The notes: generated from the sequence alone by a model not told the origin. Counted from the stretch's first letter, positions 34,601-43,556 are shown. The stretch: 64,000 bases of DNA from Deltaproteobacteria bacterium (GCA_030694465.1 JAUXYJ010000039.1:28083-92082); one strand, 5' to 3'. Numbers and translations: made by a program.

Positions 34601-36241
34601 CGCGCCTTCGAGCGGTCGGACAAGCTCTGTCGCGCGTCCCAGTCGCGCGCCCAGGGCTCCGAGCGATCCCAAGCGATCAAAGAGATCGCTGCGCGCGGTC
34701 GCCAAGACTCGCACGCCACGAGGGGCCGCATCGACGACGCGCGCGAGCGACGCCGCGACGCACTCGGCCTCAAGTGGCTCGGCCGCGGTCACCAGCTCTT
34801 CGAGCTGATCCATGAGCAAGAGCACGCCCTGCTCGTCCCGCGCGACGGCCTCTCGGAGCGTCCGTGCGAGCGTGTCGGAGTGGTCACGCAGGTCACGCTC
34901 AAGCGTCACGGCGTCGAGCGTGAGCGTGCTCGCGAGGGCACCGGCGAGGCTCGCGAGTGGCGAAGGCCCGGGCACGACACGGATGACCCGCCAGATGCGA
35001 TAATCTCCGAGAATTCCCTGGGCAATCTGCGGAGCGACCCCAGCGCCTGCGAGCGAACTCTTGCCCGTCCCAGACGCGCCGACGAGCACGACGAGCCACT
35101 CGGCCCGCAGGCGCTCAAGCACGCGCCCAGCGTCGTCGTCACGCCCGAAGAACCGGTCGCGATCCTGCGTATCCATCGCGCGCAGTCCAGGATAGGGAGC
35201 GTCCCATTGCCCTGGCAGTTGCGGTCGCGAAGCGCGAGACAGTCGCTCAAGGGCTTCTAAGACTTCTTGGGCGCTGGCGTAGCGACGCGCTCGGTTTTTG
35301 GCGAGACAGCGTTCGATGAGTTCGACGAATTCTGTCTGCAAATCTCCACGCTTTGGTGCGAGATCAGCGACGGGGTTCGCTACTAAAATGTTAAAAGCGA
35401 TCTCGGTAATCGAGCGGCCTTCGAATGGCGCGCGGCCTGTGGCCAAGTGATAGAGCGTCGCGCCCAGAGACCAGACGTCGCTCGCGTGATCGGCGCCCTC
35501 GGAGCGCCACACCTCAGGGGCCATGTAGAGCGCAGTGCCGGTGATTTGCGTTCCGTCTGCGCTGGGGTTTGAGCCCAGTGAGCGCGTGTCGTGGAGTGAT
35601 CGAACATCTACCGTAGCGTCAAACGGGACCAGCTCTGCGGGGACCGCAGCAGGGATCGAGCTCGCCGACGCGCGTGACGGCTGAACGCGCTCGGCCGTGA
35701 GCCTCTCGGGCCCGAGAGATGTCTGTTGCGTCGCGAGCTCAATATCCTGCAAATTCGCAGGCGAATCAACCTTTGCGATGCCAAAGTCTAAGACCTTGAT
35801 CGTGCCCTCGTCGGTCTCGAAGAGGTTAGACGGTTTGATGTCTCGGTGCACGATCCCGCGGCTGTGCGCTGCGGCGATTCCACGCGCGGCGTGCAACGCG
35901 ACGAGCAACAGTCGCTCTGCGCTCAGCGGGCCATCGCATGCGAGGACCTCGTCGAGGGATCGCCCACGCAAGAGCTCCATCACCAAGAACGGCGCGCTGT
36001 CACTGACCCCAGCGCGATAGATCGTCGCGACGTTGGGATGGGAGAGCCTCGCCATCGCGCGCGCTTCTCGCAAGAAACGCTGGACTGCGTCGACGCTCAG
36101 CGCATCGGCCACGAACTTGATGGCGACCTCGCGCTCTAAGAACCGATCGCGACCAAGATACACGACGCCCATCGCCCCTCGGCCGAGCTCTCGGAGCACG
36201 TCGTATCCATCGATGCTTGGCAGCGTGTCAGCGGCATCCAC
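31637..36241 (-). CDS. Ser/Thr kinase - STAND ATPase - beta-propeller-like protein
   Basis: A protein of 1534 residues with a GTG start and AGG upstream. The kinase domain (about 12-335) has Lys42, HRD (132-134), DFG (152-154) and APE (241-243). About 85 residues lie between DFG and APE, roughly three times the usual length and Ser/Thr/Pro-rich. An nSTAND1-type ATPase follows, with Walker A GASGTGKSS (388-396) and Walker B VLLLMDQLEELV. A membrane helix lies near 785-808 (LGVSLLVAGLGGSAVALGVG). The remaining 700 residues are repeated beta strands with WD40-like spacing. It is probably a large sensor or switch joining ligand sensing, NTP-driven assembly and phosphorylation. Confidence 0.92.
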   Translation of the reverse strand: MDAADTLPSIDGYDVLRELGRGAMGVVYLGRDRFLEREVAIKFVADALSVDAVQRFLREARAMARLSHPNVATIYRAGVSDSAPFLVMELLRGRSLDEVLACDGPLSAERLLLVALHAARGIAAAHSRGIVHRDIKPSNLFETDEGTIKVLDFGIAKVDSPANLQDIELATQQTSLGPERLTAERVQPSRASASSIPAAVPAELVPFDATVDVRSLHDTRSLGSNPSADGTQITGTALYMAPEVWRSEGADHASDVWSLGATLYHLATGRAPFEGRSITEIAFNILVANPVADLAPKRGDLQTEFVELIERCLAKNRARRYASAQEVLEALERLSRASRPQLPGQWDAPYPGLRAMDTQDRDRFFGRDDDAGRVLERLRAEWLVVLVGASGTGKSSLAGAGVAPQIAQGILGDYRIWRVIRVVPGPSPLASLAGALASTLTLDAVTLERDLRDHSDTLARTLREAVARDEQGVLLLMDQLEELVTAAEPLEAECVAASLARVVDAAPRGVRVLATARSDLFDRLGSLGALGARLGRATELVRPLEGALLREALVAPAKQAGYTFEDIEIINEIVRSVGEGTATLPLVAFALRAWWEHRDRDRKLLTRHAWQTLGGVLGALGAHADAVYDALASGERSIAHLLFTRLCANDGTRRYATHSELVAVALGQETSVTLVLDAFERARLIHCEGDRESGSYTITHEALAHAWLKLRGWIDAGREDRALHEQLSEAVHAWKSAERRPELLWRGALLIEVARWREVYDDTLSQDERAFVLASERRERRQRRARILGVSLLVAGLGGSAVALGVGRSAALQGQFLARNTLAAVETLARREAYARALSAAHALREDDPSAALAWLVSASRALGRVTPVVRALALGMVGQGVAMRVRCTSNVDLREDGSTAVCAVGEQIHVMDLVHGTVRTVEALGAVHFVVASEGGSTLYWIDRGRSLMRWDEIRGREVLARDLTLRSVLATSSSGDRVVVLDVGADTLSIWDRGQPASREGLRVLRRGLFFAKTSGEWGLEMVARDVVLVTLRHQVLVGTRGEGQTADVRTQWRALRIAVDRGLENSGVSADCERLELTPDALLCAASASVVRAISLASGDERALTERERRIMTDATATSNQRDAPRVLARIEDRTLQRNPRTHRVDLVGSFALDGPLGVTGVAIEGASVEPQGRRIALRDQLGNLLVYANPSLTIRSGTWVPRDLSSIQRLRAQQLGRPAVSVLASGAVAVAAQGLGVFVVAPTLAGPQWSHYATRTVAVFADNSRALLGLSDGTGVLADLSLERVAQGELLAHGVPVAVALDAHGERIAAAPERGDTVLRDVHESGWTVRNYRTFSELTSGRALALQDPLLAVSGRHLGVTELGGLTMIASAPSTFDARSVERLLFVGHRALVAGDRGGQLWYAQCIEQMCAVSPLGEGHDPHALDGGVTLALGEAGSLWAMHPGWSSPADVIAPRRLPRLAAIATESLALGVGEDSLAIVSGAREGVVTTITLPPANLQDFSHWVAQRTNVLVAPDGMLTTGAVPLRLL

Positions 36242-36327
36242 GATTGACCTAGGACCGGTGTATCACGGCCAACCGCCGCGACAGCAGCGCGACCGCACGG
36301 GGCCTTGCGGCTCTTCACCATAGAGGC

Positions 36328-36921
36328 TCAGCGCTGAGCACGAAGCCGCGCATCGAAGCGCACGGTCACGCTGTCATGGAGCTTGACCGCGCCCAACGGG
36401 ATCTTGGGCTGCGTGAGCCCGAGCGCGCTGAGAGACAGCGTGAGCTCACCCTTGAGCGAGAGCGCCTCGGGTGATTCGGTGCGTACAACGAGGCACTCAG
36501 CGCGCTGCTCTCGCGAGCCGCTCTTTACGACGAGCTGCGCTCGCGTGTTGGCCATCGTGACCCGCACGAGGACCTCGGACACGGAGCCAAAGACCTGTGT
36601 TCGGATTTTGTCTTCGATCGTCGCTTTGTCCGAGCTCGCGGCAGTCCCCCAACGCTCGGTGCCGTGTCGACACGATTGGGTCACTTCGATTGAGGCGACG
36701 ATAAATCGCAGCAAAATTGCATCATTTTCGATGCGCGATGCGCTCGCGAGGGGTGCCCGCAAGCGGAGATCGTGGGCGACCGAGGCGAGCATTCCGGCAG
36801 CGTGGACCTCGAGGGAGACGTCGCAATCTTGGGGCTCTAGCGTGTCGTGCAAGGGACCGTGACCAGCTTTCAGGAAGGAGCCCGGTGATGCGATCCCAAG
36901 GGACCGCGCTTCACGGGACAC
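36328..36921 (-). CDS. YceI-like lipid-binding domain protein
   Basis: About 197 residues from a GTG at 36921. The frame is open to 36969 but that end lies in the terminator of the upstream gene. The YceI pattern is visible: SLEVHAAGMLASVAHDLRL near the start and LGLTQPKIPLGAVKLHDSVTVRF at the end (partial quotes). The family forms a lipocalin-like barrel that binds isoprenoids or fatty amides. No signal peptide is seen in this frame, unlike periplasmic YceI, so it may be cytoplasmic or the start may be wrong. Confidence 0.7.
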   Translation of the reverse strand: MSREARSLGIASPGSFLKAGHGPLHDTLEPQDCDVSLEVHAAGMLASVAHDLRLRAPLASASRIENDAILLRFIVASIEVTQSCRHGTERWGTAASSDKATIEDKIRTQVFGSVSEVLVRVTMANTRAQLVVKSGSREQRAECLVVRTESPEALSLKGELTLSLSALGLTQPKIPLGAVKLHDSVTVRFDARLRAQR

Positions 36922-36963
36922 GAAAACGAAACAAGGGCCACGATCGCACCCGACCGTGACCCT
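36921..36963 (-). terminator. Rho-independent terminator of the nidogen-like gene
   Basis: On the minus strand a 13-bp stem (arms 36951-36963 and 36934-36946, two G-U pairs, loop GGTG) is followed by the T-rich tail TGTTTCGTTTTCG. It lies 28 bases beyond the stop at 36991. The start region of the YceI-like gene is at its far edge, so that gene needs its own promoter or read-through. Confidence 0.85.
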
Positions 36964-36990
36964 TATCAACTGCCTTTGCTTGCGAATACG

Positions 36991-38853
36991 CTAGCGGTTC
37001 GTATTGCGTCGCCGTGACGCAAAGATTGCCGCGCCCGCCAGCAATCCCAGGACCCACGTCGAGCCGTTAGACGCCGGAGCGACTGGCACGCGGCAACCGC
37101 AGCCAGGACGCGGTCCGAGACCCACGAAGCCGCTGTCTCCCGCGGTGGCGTCCATTGTGCTTGCATCTTGAGCGACGGCTGCGTCGGTATCGACTGCGCT
37201 GTCGACCTCGCTGCTGTCAGCGACTTCGGCGTCACGCGGCGGTGTGACAGGGCCCTCGTCCACACAACGACGCGCCATGCGATCGCAGCGCTGTCCGAGT
37301 GGGCAGGTCGCGTCGTCGCAGGGGTTGATGCAGCGACCGCGCATGTCGCAGATGTCGCCAGGATCGCAGACCGCGCCCACACAAAGCGGAGGCAGACAGC
37401 GTCCGTCTGGCTGACACGCGAGGCCTGGACCGCAGGCCACACACTGACAACCGCCCGTGCAGCGACCGTCTTGGCAGATCTGCCCACGGTCACACGTCAC
37501 GCCGTCACAGAGGTCTACACAGCGGCCAAAGCGGCATGACAACGGAGAGGGACAGCGCACACCCATGCAGGTGTCTACGCAGCCTCCGCCGCGGCACTGT
37601 TGCCCCGGTGGGCAATTGAGGGTGAGACACGACGTCTCGACGCACACCGACTCGCCGGTGCAGGTCTGGTCTGCAAAGCAGGCCCCCTCGACGCATCCTG
37701 GGACGCACACGCCGCGGTAGCAGACCTCGCCTGCGCGCGAGCACAACGGAGGTACGGGTCCGGCGTCTGCGACTCCAGCGTCGCTCATCGCGTCTGGTGC
37801 GCTCATGGCGTCTGGTGCGCTCATGGCGTCCTCGGTGCTTGCGTCGGACACGCCCGCTTCGGACACGCCCGCGTCGCGCGTGGGCAAGGGAGGCGGAGGG
37901 AGACGATCGGTCTCGTCGGTTACGCCGTCGCAATCATTGTCGACGCCGTCGCAGCGCTCGGCGCGCGGGAGATTATCGGGGACACATACGGGGCGGCTTG
38001 AGCGGCACTGGATGGTGCCCTCTGCGCAGGCGCCTTGGAATCCCGTGTTGCATCGCTCGCCCGAGCCCGTACACGGGAGCTCACCGCCACGGATTTGAAA
38101 GCGCCAGACGCCTGGCTCTCCCACGTTGGACGTGGTGCAGAGGTTGAGGACGTCCATCGTGCGCGAGCCTGGGATGGTGAAGTGGTTGACACGATCGCCC
38201 GCGTCGAAGCCGGCTTGTGCGGGAGTGCCGCCGCGACCGTTGGTGCCACCGGAGGCATCGCCGGTGGTCCATTCGCAGCGTTCGTAGCGAAACTCCACGT
38301 CGAAGTCACCCTCGCCGCACGCAGGCGACGGGCGCAAAATCAGCTGAAACGAGTTTTGTCGGTCGTCGTGCGACGAGAAGTATCCGACGTTGTGCCAGGT
38401 CGCGACGAAGCGCGCGGGCTCGACGGACCACCACACCCCGTTGCGAGCGGGGCGACCTCCGCCGCGGGTGTCCACGTCGCCCCACCACGGCGCGATCATG
38501 CGCGCGTTGGCGACAGGAAACGGAGCGGGCGTGAACGACGAGAGGCCTGACCCGAAGGTGATGTTTCCGTTGTTATTGACGTACAAAGAACTAAAGGTCA
38601 TGCCGAAAAATCGCAGACCAAACGGAAACGCAGTGGAGACATTGATCACCGACGACGAGCCGTCATCGTTGTACTCAAGAAACTGGGTTCCGAAGTCTGC
38701 GGGGCCCCCGAGGCCACGGATCAGCGGGACCGCATCGGCTTGTGGAGCGAGCGCGGTGGTCGCCATCGCAGCGAGCACTGCAAACACAGCCGAACGTGAC
38801 GCTCTCACGGGGAGACGCGTTGCCTTGGATGGATCAAAGGGAGAGTAGGTCAT
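36991..38853 (-). CDS. nidogen-like domain surface protein with MYXO-CTERM sorting tail
   Basis: A protein of 620 residues with signal peptide (AVFAVLAAMATTALAPQADA). Residues about 60-260 are a NIDO domain (FPFGLRFFGMTFSSLYVNNNGNITFG, quoted in part; MIAPWWGDVDTRGGG). A MopE-type CDGVDNDCDGVTDE motif follows, then a low-complexity Asp/Ala linker with short repeats. About ten Cys-rich GxCxxxC modules come next. The tail is Asp/Ala-rich then GCGCRVP, a hydrophobic helix and RRRNTNR, the MYXO-CTERM layout processed by a myxosortase. It should be exported and anchored or released at the cell surface. A strong terminator follows. Confidence 0.9.
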   Translation of the reverse strand: MTYSPFDPSKATRLPVRASRSAVFAVLAAMATTALAPQADAVPLIRGLGGPADFGTQFLEYNDDGSSSVINVSTAFPFGLRFFGMTFSSLYVNNNGNITFGSGLSSFTPAPFPVANARMIAPWWGDVDTRGGGRPARNGVWWSVEPARFVATWHNVGYFSSHDDRQNSFQLILRPSPACGEGDFDVEFRYERCEWTTGDASGGTNGRGGTPAQAGFDAGDRVNHFTIPGSRTMDVLNLCTTSNVGEPGVWRFQIRGGELPCTGSGERCNTGFQGACAEGTIQCRSSRPVCVPDNLPRAERCDGVDNDCDGVTDETDRLPPPPLPTRDAGVSEAGVSDASTEDAMSAPDAMSAPDAMSDAGVADAGPVPPLCSRAGEVCYRGVCVPGCVEGACFADQTCTGESVCVETSCLTLNCPPGQQCRGGGCVDTCMGVRCPSPLSCRFGRCVDLCDGVTCDRGQICQDGRCTGGCQCVACGPGLACQPDGRCLPPLCVGAVCDPGDICDMRGRCINPCDDATCPLGQRCDRMARRCVDEGPVTPPRDAEVADSSEVDSAVDTDAAVAQDASTMDATAGDSGFVGLGPRPGCGCRVPVAPASNGSTWVLGLLAGAAIFASRRRNTNR

Positions 38854-39054
38854 AGTGGCAAAACTCCAGTACGTGGATGCTTATGAGGCTATCCGCGAAG
38901 GCAAGGATTCTACAGCGTTAAAACTTAGAGTCATCATAGCGGACTTTCGCGCTTCGTTGGAGTAAGCAGCGCGACGATGCGGTACATTCCTACACTGAAC
39001 GTGCGCTGCATTGCACCTTAGAGCGCACGTAACTGCGGAGCACCGAACGAACCA

Positions 39055-39870
39055 ATGGCCAACGAACTCGATCGTCTTGTGGACGCCGTCGTCGCGCGAG
39101 TCGCCCAAGAAATGGGCAAATCTGCAGGCGCAGTTACACCGCCGTCTGCGAGCGCGGTCACCGTGACCCCGATGCTCGGCGGCGCGGGCGGCGCGCTGAA
39201 GCCTCGGCCTGATTTGGCGCGGATCATTGATCACACGTTGCTCAAGCCCGACGCGACGAAGGACGATCTGCGAAAGATCTGCAACGACGCGGCGATGCAC
39301 CACTTTTTCTCAGTGTGCGTGAACTCGGTCAACGTCCCGTACGTGCGCGAACAGCTGCGCGGATCGACGGTGGCGGTGTGCGCGGTGGTGGGGTTTCCGC
39401 TTGGCGCGATGAGCCCGGCTGCGAAGGCATTTGAGACCACCGAGGCCGTACGCAACGGCGCCGACGAGATCGACATGGTGATCAACGTGGGCGCGCTCAA
39501 GAGCCGAGATTATGCGCTCGTTCTCGATGACATCGCGCGGGTGGTGGGTGCCGCGGGCACTCGCGTTGTCAAAGTGATCCTTGAGACCGGCGGGCTCACC
39601 CGCGATGAGAAGATCATCGGCTGTGCGCTGTCCAAAGCGGCAGGCGCTCAGTTTGTAAAGACCTCCACGGGCTTTGGTCCTGGGGGCGCGACCGTCGAAG
39701 ACATCGCGCTGATGCGCGCGGTCGTAGGCAACGAGCTGGGGGTCAAGGCCTCGGGCGGTGTACGCACTGCGGCCGACGCAGACCGCATGGTGAGCGCGGG
39801 CGCGACGCGTGTGGGCGCGAGCTCAAGCGTCGCGATCGTCACGGGCGGCACGGGACAGAGCGGCTACTGA
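39055..39870 (+). CDS. deoC: deoxyribose-phosphate aldolase
   Basis: A protein of 271 residues with an N-terminal extension of about 50. The TIM-barrel core is clear: [30 protein letters not shown], the Schiff-base Lys202 in [14 protein letters not shown], and VKASGGVRT with Lys231. It reversibly cleaves 2-deoxyribose 5-phosphate to glyceraldehyde 3-phosphate and acetaldehyde in deoxynucleoside breakdown. It is cytoplasmic. No other deo gene is adjacent, so it is transcribed alone. A GCGCGATCGCGC palindrome follows the stop and may terminate. Confidence 0.96.
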   Translation: MANELDRLVDAVVARVAQEMGKSAGAVTPPSASAVTVTPMLGGAGGALKPRPDLARIIDHTLLKPDATKDDLRKICNDAAMHHFFSVCVNSVNVPYVREQLRGSTVAVCAVVGFPLGAMSPAAKAFETTEAVRNGADEIDMVINVGALKSRDYALVLDDIARVVGAAGTRVVKVILETGGLTRDEKIIGCALSKAAGAQFVKTSTGFGPGGATVEDIALMRAVVGNELGVKASGGVRTAADADRMVSAGATRVGASSSVAIVTGGTGQSGY

Positions 39871-39891
39871 GCGCGCGATCGCGCAATCGCG

Positions 39892-40827
39892 CTAGCCCGC
39901 GTCACCCGAGGGCCTCGGGTTTGCACAGCAGCGAAACCCGATCTGATAGTAAATAAACGTCTCATTGTGTGAGTACGTCGCGGGGCGACACCGCGCACGG
40001 ATCGGTCCCCACCAGCCGCCCTTGAGCGCGCTTCGGTAGGGGCGACCGGTCTCGTTGATGGTCCACTCATCCACGTTGCCAGTGAGGTCGTTGATACCTG
40101 TCGAGCTGACGCATCGCTCGTAGCTCCCGCTCGGGGCCGCTTCGTACAAGCGCGTGTACTCTTCAGTGGCGGTCGCGGGGTTGGCCAAACGACCGCGGTC
40201 TGGGCGACGTGTCTGGTGGTCAAAATGGCAGGTCGTGTTGTCTCGATTGTAACCGTAGAGGTACGGGAGGATCTCTTCGCCCTCGCAGGCGTAGGTCCAT
40301 TCGCGCTCGGTACAGAGCCGCTTGCCGACGCTCGCGCACAGCCGCGCGGCCTCGTGCCATGTGACGCGAACGGTGGGGTATTCGCCACGGCGATTGGGCC
40401 ACTCGTACTGGTCCATGCACACCGAGACCGGCCGACGGCGGCGGCCGTAGCACACCGTGGGAGCAAACTCTGCACAGCGAAGCTCTTCTTCGGGGTCAAG
40501 CCAGCGGAGGCAGCGCTGCTCGACATTGAGACAGTAGTTTCCCTGCACCAGGCGCATCCCCGAGGGACACCGTGGGGACTCTCCGCGCGCGTCTTGGGCG
40601 TCGCGAGGCCCCTGCGCGTCTTGGGACGACGACGGCGTGGCGTCCAGCGTGGCGTCACGCACTGAGGCGTCCATGCTCTGCGTTGTGGGCCTCGGGATCG
40701 GACGGAGTTGTGCGAGCTGGGCCGTGGTCGGGATGGTCCGTTGGGCCCACCCATCACGGAGGACCACGGACGCAGTCACCAAGCAGCCGACGACAAGAAC
40801 AGCGGTAGGAAGAGAGCGTTTATGCAC
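39892..40827 (-). CDS. FGE-sulfatase (SUMF1/DUF323) domain exported protein, paralogue
   Basis: About 311 residues from a GTG at 40827 (signal-anchor LPTAVLVVGCLVTASVVL); the frame opens at 40896. A low-complexity Asp/Ala/Gln linker precedes the domain. The domain shares CMDQYEWPN, GKRLCTEREW, DLTGNVDEW, GGWWG and YYQIGFRCC with the gene at 112-921, including the same C-terminal double Cys. As there, the usual Cys-x4-Cys of catalytic FGE is not evident. It may activate or mimic a modified surface target. Start uncertain. Confidence 0.8.
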   Translation of the reverse strand: MHKRSLPTAVLVVGCLVTASVVLRDGWAQRTIPTTAQLAQLRPIPRPTTQSMDASVRDATLDATPSSSQDAQGPRDAQDARGESPRCPSGMRLVQGNYCLNVEQRCLRWLDPEEELRCAEFAPTVCYGRRRRPVSVCMDQYEWPNRRGEYPTVRVTWHEAARLCASVGKRLCTEREWTYACEGEEILPYLYGYNRDNTTCHFDHQTRRPDRGRLANPATATEEYTRLYEAAPSGSYERCVSSTGINDLTGNVDEWTINETGRPYRSALKGGWWGPIRARCRPATYSHNETFIYYQIGFRCCANPRPSGDAG

Positions 40828-41018
40828 GGTCGCGATAGTGACGGTTATAGCGCCGTGTGCGTTCGAATGCGCCACCGAACTACCCTGCGAAAGCACCCGT
40901 TGTCGCCGATTGAAAGAAAACCATGCGCTCTTGCGTCAGACGGATTGGTGCCCTCGCTGTATCGACCTCACGAGCGGTCCGTGGCACACTCGGTTTTTAT
41001 CCCTACTGGAGGTTCTCA

Positions 41019-41354
41019 ATGCGCGCACTCGTCATGACATCACTGCTTGGCTCGATCGCCTTCGCGTGTCAGGCGTTGGCCGGAGTCCAGAGCGAGCCTC
41101 CCGTAACAACCACAGCGCCTGCGCCCAGCGCGACCGCTGCGAAAGCGCAGCCTACCCGTGGGGCCTCACCGGACAGCGCGCCCAACGCGCCACCGGAGTC
41201 ACCGCGCCCACCCGTTGCACCGATCGCGCAGGGCGAAGGCCCGTTGTGCTGTTGTCGGTACTTTGAGCAGGGATGGCAGCACGGATGGCGCAGACAGTCG
41301 GTGTGTGAATCTGCTGGCGGGAGCTGCGCTGCGCCGGATCATTGCCACCCCTGA
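41019..41354 (+). CDS. small lipoprotein with C-terminal Cys cluster
   Basis: A protein of 111 residues. GGAGG lies 6 bases before the ATG at 41019, which decides the start over an ATG at 40923. The signal is MRALVMTSLLGSIAFAC with lipobox IAFAC. The middle is a Pro/Ala/Ser/Thr-rich linker. The last 40 residues hold six Cys (LCCCRYF, SVCESAGGSCAAPDHCHP), probably a small disulphide-bonded domain. Function unknown. Confidence 0.7.
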   Translation: MRALVMTSLLGSIAFACQALAGVQSEPPVTTTAPAPSATAAKAQPTRGASPDSAPNAPPESPRPPVAPIAQGEGPLCCCRYFEQGWQHGWRRQSVCESAGGSCAAPDHCHP

Positions 41355-41368
41355 GTGCGTGGTTGGGA

Positions 41369-42199
41369 CTAGCGCTTCGGTGCGCTGGTCAGTCGTTTTG
41401 CGAGTAGGGGAAATCGTTCGGGGGCGAGACGCTTGAGCACCCAGCCTACGCGCGCTTCGCGATGGGGAACGAGATAGAGCTTCTGCGCGAGCGCTCCCTC
41501 GAGCGCGAACACGGCGATGTCTTTGGCGCTCCATGAGGACCTCTCCATGAGCTTCTCGCCCAGCCGTGCCGCTTGGTCTGCGCCGGGGCCGAAGCGAGTC
41601 ATCCGCGCGATGATCTCTGTCGGAAAGAACGCTGGGCACAGCACGCTGACCGTAACGGGGCAGCCTTCGAGCTCTGCGCGTAGGGTCTCACTCAGCGAAA
41701 CCACTGCAGATTTACTCGTATTGTACGCTGCCATCTTGGGCGCTGAGAGCAACCCTGCGAGGCTGGCGACGTTGAGAATGCAGCCCTTGTTCGCGAGGCG
41801 CATCTTGGGGACAAAGCTGTGACAGCCATGGACGACACCCCAGAAGTTTACCTCGAAGACTCTGCGCCACTCGCTCAGGGGCACGTCTCCGATGGGCCCT
41901 GCGGTGGCGACGCCAGCGTTGTTTACGAGTAAGTCCACAGGCCCCCAGAGCTGCTCGGCGCGCGCTGCCATCGCCTCGACCGCGTCTGCATCGGCGACAT
42001 TGCAGACGTGCGTCTCGAGCCGTGCTCCGGCGTCGAGGTCTCGCGTGAGGGCGGCGAGACCCACTTCGTCGACGTCGCTGGCCAACACTCGCGCGCCTTC
42101 TCGGACCAATTGCTCGCAGAATGCGCGTCCGAGACCGCTCGCGGCGCCGGTCACAACGGTGTTTGTGCCCTGCCAATTTTTCTTGCGCATGATCGACAC
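41369..42199 (-). CDS. classical short-chain dehydrogenase/reductase
   Basis: A protein of 276 residues. All classical SDR motifs are intact: TGAASGLGR for the cofactor, NNAG, the catalytic Ser strand NVASLAG and YNTSK. The Asp at the end of the second strand (LASDVDEV) suggests NAD(H) rather than NADP(H). It starts at a GTG (42199) or at the in-frame ATG (42190), both behind an AAGAAGAGAAA stretch. Substrate unknown; long-chain alcohol or ketone is common for this branch. Confidence 0.93.
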   Translation of the reverse strand: MSIMRKKNWQGTNTVVTGAASGLGRAFCEQLVREGARVLASDVDEVGLAALTRDLDAGARLETHVCNVADADAVEAMAARAEQLWGPVDLLVNNAGVATAGPIGDVPLSEWRRVFEVNFWGVVHGCHSFVPKMRLANKGCILNVASLAGLLSAPKMAAYNTSKSAVVSLSETLRAELEGCPVTVSVLCPAFFPTEIIARMTRFGPGADQAARLGEKLMERSSWSAKDIAVFALEGALAQKLYLVPHREARVGWVLKRLAPERFPLLAKRLTSAPKR

Positions 42200-42291
42200 T
42201 TTCTCTTCTTCGGGGACCTGTGAAAGCTCAGTGTATCAACGAAACAGCGTGGCGCCCGATCACGTGTAAAATGAGGTAGAATGCTCGCCAA

Positions 42292-43461
42292 ATGCTGACC
42301 GCACTGCGAACTCTGTTTTCTCTGGCTGCGCGCGATATTGTTGCTCTGGCGGGTGGGCGCGAAGACTTTAGCGATCATCTTGAGGCGTTTGCGAAGCGTC
42401 GGCAGACACTCTACGGCGAGCCTTCATCGCCGCTGTGGGCTGAGCTGTATTGGCCTGGGATCGCGCAGGCGCTCTCGTCCGAGGCGCCCCTGCAATGGAT
42501 GCCCATGGAGGCCGTGATTGAGCTTGGGATTACGCTGGAAGGTGGCGCCAAGGGGCTGCGTGGGCTGTTTACCAAAGAGCCCAGCGACAAAGAGCAAAAG
42601 CGCGTTCTGAAGACTGCGACGTTGGCGGGGCGGATCCTCGAAATGATCGTGAACTCAGACCGCGCGCTGTGGCCCGAAGAGTCTCGCTTGGTGGCCATGG
42701 CCATGAACTCGTTCGGGCTCAGCGCGGAGGCCCTCACGGGGGTGCAACCCGGCCGCGCGCTGACCTTCGAAGACCTTGAAATCTTTGGGGATCTTGACCT
42801 CAAGACTCGCCGCGCGCTCTTGCGTGGGACGTGGCAGATCGCCATCGCGCGACCGCTCACTCCCGAGCGAGATCTCGCGGTGCGCGGGGTCGCTGCGCGT
42901 CTGGAGCTTCCGCACGAAGCCGATGGGATTCGCTCGGAGGTGATGGCCGTGCAGCAGCGCAGGCTCGAGACCGCCAAGGCCAGCATTGAGCTCGCGCGCT
43001 CGGTCGCGCGGCTGTTTTCGCCGTCGCAAGCGCGGGCGTCTTTGCAACATTTGGTCGCGTCCATTGCGCCCAGCGCGCATCGCGGAGAGCTCGAGGCTCA
43101 CGCGCTCTCAAGCACGCCGGTGCAGCTCGGCGCGGTGCCTAAGCTCGACAGCGCGCGCAAACGACAAGCGATCGCGGCGGCGTATGCGAGCTTGCTTGCG
43201 CATGATCCAGCACTTTCACATCGATATTTGCTGCGTGTTCGCATCACCGACGATGGAATCCTCGCGGGCTTGGGCTCTGAGACCGCGCACGCGTTGGACA
43301 GCGTCGAGCGCTATCTCGCCGAGCGGGTCCGAGAGCTCAGCCCGTCGCTCCAGCCCGTTGAGACAGCGGTGGTGCAGGTCGAATCCGCGGGAGAGATCAC
43401 CGAGGGCACCAGCGAAAACACTGGTGCATCCGAGGTCTTCGTGGCCGAAATCGACTCGTAA
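42292..43461 (+). CDS. TerB-like helical protein
   Basis: A protein of 389 residues, soluble and mostly helical. Residues about 100-210 look like a TerB/tellurite-resistance-like fold: LWPEESRLVAMAMNSFGLS, then RGTWQIAIARPLTPERDLAVRG (in part) and LELPHEADG. The C-terminus is Glu/Ser-rich. It stands 95 bases before cydA on the same strand, so they might share a transcript. Function unknown; the domain call is tentative. Confidence 0.65.
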   Translation: MLTALRTLFSLAARDIVALAGGREDFSDHLEAFAKRRQTLYGEPSSPLWAELYWPGIAQALSSEAPLQWMPMEAVIELGITLEGGAKGLRGLFTKEPSDKEQKRVLKTATLAGRILEMIVNSDRALWPEESRLVAMAMNSFGLSAEALTGVQPGRALTFEDLEIFGDLDLKTRRALLRGTWQIAIARPLTPERDLAVRGVAARLELPHEADGIRSEVMAVQQRRLETAKASIELARSVARLFSPSQARASLQHLVASIAPSAHRGELEAHALSSTPVQLGAVPKLDSARKRQAIAAAYASLLAHDPALSHRYLLRVRITDDGILAGLGSETAHALDSVERYLAERVRELSPSLQPVETAVVQVESAGEITEGTSENTGASEVFVAEIDS

Positions 43462-43556
43462 GGGCGACGGACGAACGCGACGTTCGCACCTGTTCGACGC
43501 GTGTGTGCGCACCCTACAATGCCTTGTGTGAACACTCTCTCTTGGGGCTTCGCGCG

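Noticed and set aside
39873..39884. GCGCGATCGCGC palindrome after deoC as a regulatory site
   Set aside because: Similar GCGATCGC-type strings are common by composition in this window; at most it helps terminate the two convergent genes.
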